DNA from: Cranoglanis bouderius
Lineage: Eukaryota; Chordata; Actinopteri; Siluriformes; Cranoglanididae
Assembly (NCBI GenBank): GCA_023630585.1
Contig: CM042552.1
Coordinates: 18,390,069 to 18,454,068, forward strand
Length of the DNA: 64,000 nt
Direction: 5' to 3'
Position numbers and translations under genes: made by a program. Below the pieces are notes generated by a model. It did not search any database. It was not told where the DNA came from and was given only the letters and a program-made list of their open reading frames with translations. Below are positions 1-8,969 of this stretch, in pieces (within the stretch, counting starts at the first letter, position 1; each line of letters starts with the position of its first letter).

Positions 1-120
1 AACAATGAGAAAACGGAAATAAGAATGAAGAAACATGACAGAATGTCAAAACTAGAACAACGACCAAACACAGAATCAAAACCTCAAAGATAACCAGACG
101 CAGAATCAAAAAACTGATAA
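1..120. repeat. AGAACCAGAA-type degenerate array (left part)
   Basis: Loose repeats of ACCAGA, AGAATCAAAA and ACTAGAACAA, same composition as 500-1585. It is cut by the window edge. Confidence 0.6.
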
Positions 121-149
121 GCAGGTGACTGTTTTATGTTTTAAGTTCC

Positions 150-330
150 TTGTATTTTCTCCTCCATTTTCCTTTTCCTCCATTAAAACCTTGTCTGAAG
201 CTGTGGGTCAGTCGTGTGTAGTTGTGTGCCCTCTAGCTGTCATCATCCTCCCTCAGGAACATAGACCCACCCTCTTAATCATCACCTACACTGTTTAAAT
301 CTGCCCTTGTCTATAAGGGAACGTCAGGAA
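150..330 (+). repeat. Unidentified dispersed repeat, copy 1
   Basis: A ~170-bp stretch (TTTTCTCCTCCATTTTCCTT ... CCTCCCTCAGGAACATAG ... AATCATCACCTACAC) recurs in reverse complement at 15690-15840. Not assigned to a known family. Confidence 0.7.
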
Positions 331-400
331 CGGTTCCAGAGCGGCTCTAACATGGAGGTGCAATTTTAAGTGAGCAAACCCACAGCTGTAGTACACATAC

Positions 401-490
401 ACTGCTGTTATAAGTATTCACCCCCTTGAAGTTATTCACATTTTGTAGCGTTACAACCTAAAACTGAAATGGATTAAATTTTTTTTTGTT
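401..490 (+). mobile_element. Terminal fragment of another Tc1-like element
   Basis: The stretch ATAAGTATTCACCCCCTTGA through ACTGAAATGGATTAAATT resembles a common fish Tc1-like terminal repeat. Only one end is present; the rest is replaced by the AGAACCAGAA array. Confidence 0.6.
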
Positions 491-499
491 AGTTGCATT

Positions 500-1585
500 A
501 GTATTCTCCCCAACTAGAACTAAGTGAATTAGAAGCAAACCTGAAACCGATAACAACTAGAACAAGAACTAGAAAGAAAACCAGAATCTGAACCAGTGTA
601 ACCATAATCAGAACTAGAAACTGAATCAAAACTAAAACAATGAACAGAACCCAAATTTTAACAAGAAGAACCAGAACAAAATCTAAAAGCAGACCCAGAA
701 TGGAAATACAATCAAGAACACAACTAGAATAAGCATTAGAACAAGAACTAAAAATAGAACTAGAACCTGAACCAGAATACGATGAAGACTGCACACAATC
801 TAGAACCACAATAAGAGGAGAACAAAAACTAGAATGAAAACCCAAAATCAGAACAAGATCCAGATATAGAACTGTAATCGGAACCAGACTGAACTCGGTC
901 GAATGAGACAAGAAGCAGAATGAGAACTTGAACCAGGATAAGATCAAGAAGAACCTAAACTTGAACATAATCAAGAAACAAAACCAGAATCACTTTAAGG
1001 ACTAGAAACAGAACTAGAATTAAAATCGAATATAAAATTTAAACCTAAAAGCGGAACCAGAATGGGGATGAGATCAAGAACAGAAACTAGAACTAAAATG
1101 TGATCCAGACTCTGAATAGAGTCGAGAAGACATACCAGTCCTAGACCACATAATCATGAACCTTCACAAGAGAACAAAAACTAGAATCAAAACCCAAATC
1201 AAAACAAGAAATAGGCAGTAGAACTGTAATCGGAACCATACTTAATATTAGATCCAGAAGAATTATGGATCTAGCAAAATATAATACGGAACCATAATCT
1301 ATACAAGAACCATAATCAACCAATAAGAACTAGATCCCAGAACCAGAAGTTGTTCAAGAAGAAGCCAAACTTGAACAAAATCGGAACCATGTCAAGAACA
1401 GGAACCAGAAAAGGAATGAGAACTAGTAAAAGAATTGGACCGATAACCAGAATTAGAATCTGAACCACAAGACCCAGTATGACCAGAACCAAGAACTATA
1501 ATGAGAACCAATATTAGAGCAACAGAACAAGAATAAGATTAAGAATAAACCCAGAATCAGGATTAGAACAAGAACAGGTAATTTA
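500..1585. repeat. AGAACCAGAACTAGAA degenerate array (main part)
   Basis: More than 1 kb of purine-rich, T-poor repeats built on AGAACCAGAA, AACTAGAACAAGAAC and AGAATCAGAA with a period near 12 bases. A Tc1-like element splits it; it resumes at 2278-2365. A long minus-strand frame here is a by-product of low T on the + strand. Confidence 0.85.
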
Positions 1586-2277
1586 CAGTGGGTATAGAAA
1601 AGAATCACCCCTTTAAAATAATCACATTTTGTTGCTTTTCAGTCTGAAATGAAAACGGACACAGTTTTTGTTTTATCCAGCTGTATTTACTCAGTGCAAC
1701 TTATAACATGCAAGTGAAACATATAACACCAACATGTCAGAAATAAATAAATTAATTAAAAAAAACAATCACTGAGTTGGAAAAAGGATCACCCCTTGCT
1801 TTAATTTGCCTTAATTTTTTTTAATTACAGCCTTTAGTCTGTTGGGATATGTCTCTACTAACTTTGCACATCTAGACTTTGCAATATTTGCCCACTCTTC
1901 TTTGCAGAACTGCTCAAGTTCAGTTAAATTTGATGGTGACCGTTTGTGGACTGCAGTCTTCAAGTCATTTCACAGATTTTCAGTGGGGTTTAAGTCTGGG
2001 CTCTGATTAGGCCATGCAAGGACATTCACTTTTTTCTCATTCAACCACTGTGTGGTCAGTTTTGCTGTGGGCTTTGGGTCATCTTTGGTGATCTTTTTTC
2101 CAACTCAGTGATTCTGCCCAACGACATGTTGGTGTTATATCTTTCACTTGGATGTTATAAGTTGCACTGAGTAAATACAGCTAGATAAAACAAAAACTGT
2201 GTCCGTCTTAATTTCAGGCTGAAAAGCAACAAAATGTGATTATTTTAAAGGGGGGTGATTCTTTTCTATACCCACTG
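1586..2277 (-). mobile_element. Non-autonomous Tc1-like element with long inverted repeats
   Basis: A 692-bp element flanked by TA. The ends pair over roughly 120-180 bp, starting CAGTGGGTATAGAAAAGAAT at the left and its complement at the right. The interior (about 1840-2100) is a relic of the transposase C-terminus on the minus strand, including a NPTEN-like catalytic Glu region at about 1976-1998. The N-terminal two thirds of the gene are gone. Confidence 0.85.
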
Positions 2278-2365
2278 TAACTAGATCAGAACCAGAACTA
2301 GGATTAGAATCAGGACAAGTAAAGGAACTAGAGCCAGAATCAGAATGATAAGAACCAAGAAGCTG
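2278..2365. repeat. AGAACCAGAA array, right remnant
   Basis: Continuation of the array at 500-1585 after the inserted element (CTAGATCAGAACCAGAACTA and similar). Confidence 0.7.
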
Positions 2366-3750
2366 GCGCCCTGAAGATCTTCAGTGTGTGCTAATTAATG
2401 CTAGATTAGCACGGTGATGTATTGGTTCATTAATGCTAGGTGTGTGTGTGTGTTAATTAACAGTAGAGTAGGTGGATACTGTAATTGCATTTTGCATTTT
2501 TAAAAGCTTCCAGTCCTGATTGTGTTTGTGTGTGTGCGCGCATGTGAGGCTGAAAATCGTTTTCTTTACTCTTTCATTTTCTTCTAATGTACTACTGTAA
2601 TAAATACAATGTACCACATCAAGTAACTATGGCAACCATCTCGTCACTTCAGGATGCACAACAAAATGTATTTTGTGTTTCCTGTGCTGGTGCTATTACT
2701 TTTCCCTCCCTTTTTGCTCCAGTGGTGTGTGAGACCGGGGGCAAGCGTTTACACTGATCCGATTCATCACGTGCTCCACGTCCATCACAGCCTGTCCTCC
2801 GATGTTAATTGGCAGTGCTAATTATCCGATCACGCGCTATTAAGCGTCGGCTCTGTGGTTCTGCGGGTACGGTGAATAAACGGCCGTCCATTAGCGTCTC
2901 GCTTCCTTTCACGGATTAGCTCGCTATTGATTTTGGACAGCCTTTTTTTTCCCCCCCTCTTCCCTCCACCCCTCCTCCATCCTTCTATCGATCCGTTTCT
3001 AATGTGCGGTCACAGTGTGACCGTTCGTTATTTGTGATTTCGAGCTCGCGTCCATTTTGCTGTCAGCGGCAGCCATATTTACCGGTAAAGATGAAGTTAG
3101 TAAAAATGGAGTGTGTACATGAAAACACACATCCTTATATTTAAGGGGGGAAATTCCTTCTTTCTTTCTTTCTTACCTCATTTCACACAGTGATGGCTAA
3201 CTACTGAACTAGCTATTTACGTGTAGCTACTTTGATGATTTATATTTGCTACCTTAGTAGCTAGCTAGCTATTTAGGTTACTTCAAGATAGTGTTGCGCA
3301 ATGCTAGCCTGCTAATTTAACCTCCAGCTCAGTTCTCCCAACTTTTCCCTGTGATGTCAGAGAAGGAATGAATTGCATGTTGATATTTTTGCACTGCTGA
3401 TATTAGAAGCTAATCTTCTAGTTAGTTTTAAAACCGTTTTAGCTTTTGACTTCTTGGGCTAAGTGCACAACATTATTTTCTATTTACTTTCAAATTTTTT
3501 TTTTTTTTTTAATGTATAAAATTACCTCACAATTTTGGCTAATGTCCAATTTCATTCAAAATCTTCTATATATTTATCTTCTGACTTCTTAGGATTAAAA
3601 ATAATTTCAAGTTTAGCTAATGAGCTCATCACTTGACAAATGAACCTGTGACTAATCTGTCCTGAGTTTTTATTTTTTTTTTTTTTTGAGGCATCACATG
3701 ACCAGCACTTTGTCATCACTGAAATGATTTTCACAATTATCAACATTAGT
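2366..3750. other. Non-repetitive stretch; possible conserved non-coding block at 2730-3100
   Basis: No gene. The part at 2730-3100 is balanced in composition, with several TAAT-type homeodomain cores and unusual CpG content (GATCCGATTC, AATTATCCGATCACGC, TTAGCGTCTCGC), unlike the surrounding repeats. That is typical of conserved non-coding elements near developmental genes. The rest is AT-rich with TAGCTA clusters and poly-T runs. Confidence 0.3.
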
Positions 3751-3752
3751 TA

Positions 3753-5261
3753 CAGGTGCATCTCAATAAATTAGAATGTTGTGGAAAAGTTCATTTATTT
3801 CAGTAATTCAACTCAAATTGTGAAACTCGTGTATTAAATAAATTCAGTGCACACAGACTGAAGTAGTTTAAGTCTTTGGTTCTTTTAATTGTGATGATTT
3901 TGGCTCACATTTAACAAAAACCCACCAATTCACTATCTCAACAAATTAGAATACTTCATAAGACCAATAAAAAAAACATTTTTAGTGAATTGTTGGCCTT
4001 CTGGAAAGTATGTTCATTTACTGTACATGTACTCAATACTTGGTAGGGGCTCCTTTTGCTTTAATTACTGCCTCAATTCGGCGTGGCATGGAGGTGATCA
4101 GTTTGTGGCACTGCTGAGGTGGTATGGAAGCCCAGGTTTCTTTGACAGTGGCCTTCAGCTCATCTGCATTTTTTGGTCTCTTGTTTCTCATTTTCCTCTT
4201 GACAATACCCCATAGATTCTCTATGGGGTTCAGGTCTGGTGAGTTTGCTGGCCAGTCAAGCACACCAACACCATGGTCATTTAACCAACTTTTGGTGCTT
4301 TTGGCAGTGTGGGCAGGTGCCAAATCCTGCTGGAAAATGAAATCAGCATCTTCAAAAAGCTGGTCAGCAGAAGGAAGCATGAAGTGCCCCAAAATTTCTT
4401 GGTAAACGGGTGCAGTGACTTTGGTTTTCGAAAAACACAATGGACCAACACCATCAGATGACATTGCACCCCAAATCATCACAGACTGTGGAAACTTAAC
4501 ACTGGACTTCAAGCAACTTGGGCTATGAGCTTCTCCACCCTTCCTCCAGACTCTAGGACCTTGGTTTCCAAATGAAATACAAAACCTGCTCTCATCTGAA
4601 AAGAGGACTTTGGACCACTGGGCAACAGTCCAGTTCTTCTTCTCCTTAGCCCATGTAAGATGCCTCTGACGTTGTCTGTGGTTCAGGAGTGGCTTAACAA
4701 GAGGAATACGACAACTGTAGCCAAATTCCTTGACACGTCTGTGTGTGGTGGCTCTTGATGCCTTGACCCCAGCCTCAGTCCATTCCTTGTGAAGTTCACT
4801 CAAATTCTTGAATCGATTTTGCTTGACAATCCTCATAAGGCTGCGGTTCTCTCGGTTGGTTGTGCATCTTTTTCTTCCACACTTTTTCCTTCCACTCAAC
4901 TTTCTGTTAACATGCTTGGATACAGCACTCTGTGAACAGCCAGCTTCTTTGGCAATGAATGTTTGTGGCTTACCTAGTGAACCAAACTGAGAGACCATTT
5001 TGAAGGCTCAGGAAACCTTTGCAGGTGTTTTGAGTTGATTAGCTGATTGGCATGTCACCATATTCTAATTTGTTGAGATAGTGAATTGGTGGGTTTTTGT
5101 TAAATGTGAGCCAAAATCATCACAATTAAAAGAACCAAAGACTTAAACTACTTCAGTCTGTGCGCACTGAATTTATTTAATACACGAGTTTCACAATTCG
5201 AGTTGAATTACTGAAATAAATGAACTTTTTCACGACATTCTAATTTATTGAGATGCACCTG
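3753..5261 (-). mobile_element. Near-intact Tc1-like transposon, IR/DR type
   Basis: The element is 1509 bp, flanked by TA (3751-3752 and 5262-5263). Its inverted repeats are 201 bp (3753-3953 and 5061-5261) and differ at only about four positions by eye. Each end has an outer and an inner copy of an ATCTCAAYAAATTAGAAT motif about 165 bp apart, the IR/DR layout where transposase binds in Tc1-like elements such as Sleeping Beauty. The single gene between the ends is full length and open. The low divergence of the ends indicates a recent insertion. Confidence 0.95.
4033..4998 (-). CDS. Tc1-like DD34E transposase, apparently intact
   Basis: This is a 321-residue cut-and-paste transposase. An N-terminal helix-turn-helix is at about residues 10-35 (KPQTFIAKEAGCSQSAVSKH), followed by a basic GRKKCGRKR linker and a second HTH-like region. 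The DDE catalytic domain has its first Asp in LFSDESRF, the second in FQQDLAPAH and the Glu in SPDLNPIENLWG, with 34 residues between the last two. It ends KAKGAPTKY, a common Tc1 ending. The start is the first Met after an in-frame TGA four codons upstream. Length is slightly short of the usual ~340 residues, so the N-terminus may be trimmed. No frameshift or stop is seen. Confidence 0.93.
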   Translation of the reverse strand: MVSQFGSLGKPQTFIAKEAGCSQSAVSKHVNRKLSGRKKCGRKRCTTNRENRSLMRIVKQNRFKNLSELHKEWTEAGVKASRATTHRRVKEFGYSCRIPLVKPLLNHRQRQRHLTWAKEKKNWTVAQWSKVLFSDESRFCISFGNQGPRVWRKGGEAHSPSCLKSSVKFPQSVMIWGAMSSDGVGPLCFSKTKVTAPVYQEILGHFMLPSADQLFEDADFIFQQDLAPAHTAKSTKSWLNDHGVGVLDWPANSPDLNPIENLWGIVKRKMRNKRPKNADELKATVKETWASIPPQQCHKLITSMPRRIEAVIKAKGAPTKY

Positions 5262-5263
5262 TA

Positions 5264-6139
5264 TGTGCTGACGTTGCTGAGGTGATCTGTTTTTCCCGAC
5301 AAAAACAGATGACCATTACATTTCAGATGTGTTCTATTGTCGATAAACTTTAAGTGACTGTTCACGCTTTACTTCCAGGAGCCTAACTCATTTTGAATGC
5401 TATTACCTTGCTAGCTTTTATGTTGTTTTTTTTGTTTGTTTGTTTGTTTTTTTAGCGCCAGCTAGCTTTAGAAAACTCACGGTTCGGTGATTTCATGTAG
5501 TTTCAGCTAATACCGTACACTCGTGCCAAGTTAGATAGTTCGGCATACGCTCATCTCATCGAATCCGTCAAAGTGAGAGAATCCTTCCTGCATGAGCCGT
5601 TTCGTCCTCCACGACGCTGCCGTGTGTTTATTCACCAGCAAACACACGTTGTGTCCATATGTTCAGCTAATTAAATCACTGTGCTCTGATCTCCTGAACG
5701 AGAATGTGTTAATTAGTGAAACTGCCTCCGTCTATATATTCTCATCCCTCCTCTTTATTCATTCAGCTTATTTTCTCCTCCCTTTCACTTTCTTTAAGTT
5801 GTTCGAACTGACAGGCATAAGAAGTTGCTCTCTAACATTACTTCACACTATATATCAAAGAAAAAACCTCGCTTTTGAGTTCAATCTCATTTTCCATTTA
5901 CTTTAAGATTAAAAGCTCTTATATAGCTGCATTCATTTTATTTCTGGAACTTTTATCCAGCTTCATTTTATTTATTTATCACATTAATCTTATTTTAATT
6001 CTACTGATGCTCAAGTAGATCTTAGTAGAATTTTACATATTTACTTTTTAGGATCACGTGTTAATTTCTATTATATTTTTATGTAGTTAATAAGAATAAC
6101 ATCTTAATTTTACATGTCTATTTTAACATAACTTTAAAC
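5264..6139. other. AT-rich intergenic DNA, nothing recognised
   Basis: Unique-looking, AT-rich sequence between two transposon insertions. A 104-residue frame at 5592-5906 has no recognisable domain and is probably chance. Confidence 0.5.
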
Positions 6140-6252
6140 GTAGTCAGCCGATCCGATCCCACAGAAGAGCTACTGTAGCACAAATTGCTGAAAAAGTTAA
6201 TTCTGCGTAGCCACAGCCCATGCTGACTCATATCCACCACTGAAAGCACCTA
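6140..6252 (+). mobile_element. Left half of a Tc1-like element split by insertion
   Basis: The sequence GATCCCACAGAAGAGCTACT ... CTGAAAAAGTTAATTCTGCG is transposase coding DNA of the Tc1-like family whose right half starts at 7816. It stops at the TA where the element at 6253-7813 inserted. A further internal deletion is likely near 6210. Confidence 0.75.
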
Positions 6253-7813
6253 CAGCTGTGGCCAAAAGTTTTGAGAATGACACAAATATTAATTTTCACA
6301 AAGTCTACTGCTTCAGTGTTTTTAGATCTTTTTGTCAGATGTTACTAACTGTTACTGAAGTATAATCACAAGCATTTCATAAGTGTCAATGGCTTTTATT
6401 GACAATTACATGAAGTTTATGCAAAGAGTCAATATTTGCAGTGTTGACCCTTCTTTTTCAAGACCTCTGCAATTCGCCCTGGCATGCTGTCAATCAACTT
6501 CTGGGCCACATCCTGACTGATGGCAGCCCATTCTTGCATAATCAATACTTGGAGTTTGTCAGAGTTTGTGGGTTTTTGTTTGTCCACCTGCCTCTTGAGG
6601 ATTGACCACATATTCTCAATGGGATTAAGGTCTGGGGAGTTTCCTGGCCATGGACCCAAAATGTCAATGTTTTGTTCCCCGAGCCACTTCGTTATCACTT
6701 CTGCCTTGTGGCAAGGTGCCCCATCATGCTGGAAAAGGCATTGTTCGTCACCAAACTGTTCTTGGATGGTTGGGAGAAGTTGCTCTCTGAGGATGTTTTT
6801 GTACCATTCTTTATTCATGGCTGTGTTCTTAGGCAAAATTGTGAGTGAGCCCACTCCCTTAGCTGAGAAGCAACCCCACACATGAGTGGTCTCAGGATGC
6901 TTTACTGTTGGCATGACACAGGACTGATGGTAGCGCTCACCTTTTCTTCTCCGGACAAGCTTTTTTCGAGATGCGCCAAACAATCAGAAAGGGGATTCAT
7001 CAGAGAAAATGACATAAGTCCTCAGCAGTCCAATCCCTGTACTTTTTGCAGAATAGCAGTCTGTCCCTGATGTTTTTCCTGGAGAGAAGTGGCTTCTTTG
7101 CTGCCCTTCTTGACACCAGGCCATCCTCCAAAAGTCTTCGCCTTACTGTGCGTGCAGACGCACTCACACCTGCCTGCTGCCATTCCTGAGCAAGCTCTGC
7201 CCTGGTGGTGACCCGATCCCTCAGCTGAATCAACTTTAGGAGACGGTCCTGGAGCTTGCTGGACTTCTTGGGCACCCTGAAGCCTTCTTCACAACAGTTG
7301 AACCTCTCTCCTTGAAGGTCTTGATGATCCGATAAATGGTTGATTTAGGTGCAATCTTACTAGCAGCAATATCCTTGCCTGTGAATCCCTTTTTGTGCAA
7401 AACAATGATGGCTGCACGTGTTTCCTTGCAGGTAACCATAGCTAACAGAGGAAGAACAATAATTTCAAGCACCACCCTCCTTTTAAAGCTTCCAGTCTGT
7501 TATTCTAACTCAATCAGCATGCCAGAGTGATCTCCAGCCTTGTCCTCGTTAACACTCTCACCTGTGTTAACAAGAGAATCACTGACATGATGTCAGCTGG
7601 TCCTTTTGTGGAAGGGCTGAAATGCAGTGGACATGTTTTTTTGGGATTAAGTTCATTTTCATGGAAAAGAGGGACTTTGAAATTAATTGCAATTCATCTG
7701 ATCACTCTTCATAACATTCTGGAGTATATGCAAATTGCCATCATAAAAACTGAAGCAGTAGACTTTATGAAAATTAATATTTGTGTCATTCTCAAAACGT
7801 TTGGCCACGGCTG
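6253..7813 (-). mobile_element. Decayed Tc1/mariner element, DD35E type, nested
   Basis: A 1561-bp element flanked by TA (6251-6252, 7814-7815) with long inverted repeats beginning CAGCTGTGGCCAAAAGTTTT and ending with the matching GGCCACGGCTG. It carries a broken transposase and sits inside another Tc1-like element. Confidence 0.92.
6429..7475 (-). pseudogene. Broken DD35E Tc1-like transposase
   Basis: Three overlapping frames cover the protein. 7236-7475 is the helix-turn-helix (ETRAAIIVLHKKGFTGKDIA). 7000-7275 is the second DNA-binding part up to RDWTAED. 6429-6983 is the catalytic domain with FQHDGAPCH and NSPDLNPIENMW. Frame changes near 7260 and 7010 and a stop just after the first catalytic Asp (SDES region, about 6985-7000) inactivate it. 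There are 35 residues between the second Asp and the Glu, one more than in the other elements here; a DD35E lineage (Traveler) has been described, but assignment is inference. Confidence 0.9.
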
Positions 7814-7815
7814 TA

Positions 7816-8661
7816 CAATGTGCATGTGAGCATCAGAACTGGACCCTGGAGCAATGGAAGAAGGTGGCCTGGTCTGATGAATCACATTTTCTTTTACATC
7901 ATGTGGATGACCGGGTGCATGTGCGTCGCTTACCTGTGGAAGAAATGCCACCAAGGTGCACTCTGGGAAGAAAGCAAGCCAGCGGAGGAAGTGTGATGAT
8001 CTGAGCAATGTTCTACTGGGAAACCTTGGGTCCTGGCATTCATGTGGTGTTGACTGACATGTACCTAAACATTGTTGCAGACCAGGTACACCCCATCATG
8101 GCAATGGTATTCCCATTTACATTTATGGCATTTGGCAGACGGTCTTATCCAGAGCGACTAACATTCATCTCATTTATACAACTGAGCAGTTGAGGATTAA
8201 GCGCCTTGCTCAAGGGCCCAACAGTGGCAGCCTTGTGGTGCTGGGGTTTGAACTCATGAGCTTCTGAGCAGTAGACCAACACCTTAACCACTGAGCTACC
8301 ACTGCCCTATTCCCTAATAGCAGTGGCCTCTTTCAGCAGGATAATACACCCTGCCACACAAAAATTGTTCAGGAACGGTTTGAGGAACATGACAAAGGGT
8401 TCAGGGTGTTGACTTGGCCTCTAAATTCCCCAGATCTCAATCTGATCGAGCATCTGTGGGATGTCTTGGACAAACAAAACCAAGCCATGGCAACTTACAG
8501 GACTTAAAGGATCTGCTGCTAATGTCTTGGTGCCAGATACCACAGCACACCTTCAGAGGTCTTGTGGAGTCCAGGCCTCGACGGTTCAAAGCTGTTTTGG
8601 TGGCACAAGGGGGACCTACACAATATTAGGCAGGTGGTTTTAAGGTTATGGTTGATTGTTG
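7816..8661 (+). pseudogene. Right half of split Tc1-like transposase plus 3' terminal repeat
   Basis: In the + direction the fragment reads CEHQNWTLEQWKKVAWSDES, then GRKQASGGSVMI followed by a stop, and after an inserted SINE FQQDNTPCH and NSPDLNLIEHLWDVL. The left side was separated by the nested element at 6253-7813, and a SINE interrupts it at 8115-8307. The catalytic region holds a Pro-to-Leu change (NLIEH) and frameshifts after DKQ. The terminal repeat (CACAATATTAGGCAGGTGGT) ends near 8661. Confidence 0.88.
8115..8307 (-). mobile_element. tRNA-derived SINE with 7-bp target duplication
   Basis: In reverse complement it starts GGGCAGTGGTAGCTCAGTGG, a tRNA-like A box, and has a B box GAGTTCAAACCCC. 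The tail contains CGCTCTGGATAAGACCGTCT, a module shared by many teleost SINEs and partner LINEs. TATTCCC is repeated at 8108-8114 and 8308-8314. It lies inside the Tc1-like coding relic. Confidence 0.88.
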
Positions 8662-8663
8662 TA

Positions 8664-8829
8664 TACTGGAACACCACTGTAGAAAAATCACTGCAAAAAC
8701 ATTAAGAAAAACACTGGGAATATACTGGAAAATATGGAAAGAAAAACTGGAATCAATATTGGAATAATAAACTGGAAAAAAACTGGGATGGCACTGAGGA
8801 AAAACTTTACCACTGGGAAACACTTCTTG
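8664..8829 (-). repeat. Copy of the CCCAGTATATTCC array (inverted relative to 25.1-27.9 kb)
   Basis: ACTGGGAATATACTGGAAAATATGGAAAG-type sequence, the reverse complement of 25500-25620 over about 160 bp. It joins the neighbouring Tc1 terminal repeat at the same TATACTGGAACACCACTG junction as the 25.6-kb copy. Confidence 0.85.
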
Positions 8830-8967
8830 GTCTTAGTGCCAGATACCAAAGCACACCTTCAGAGGTCTTGTGGAGTCCGGGCCTAGACAGGTCAGAGCTG
8901 ATTTGGCGGCACAAGGGGGACCTACACAATATTAGGCAGGTGGTATTACTGTTATGGCTGATCAGTG
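8830..8967 (+). mobile_element. Second 3' fragment of the same Tc1-like family
   Basis: Repeats the coding end and terminal repeat of 8520-8661 (GTGCCAGATACCAAAGCACA ... GGCTGATCAGTG), ending at TA 8968-8969. Only the last ~138 bp are present. Confidence 0.85.
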
Positions 8968-8969
8968 TA

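Noticed and set aside
498..974. 158-residue open frame on the minus strand
   Set aside because: It lies wholly in the AGAACCAGAA array; low-complexity Leu/Val/Phe/Ser translation with no conserved motif.
4124..4405. 93-residue + strand frame
   Set aside because: Antisense shadow of the transposase gene at 4033-4998.
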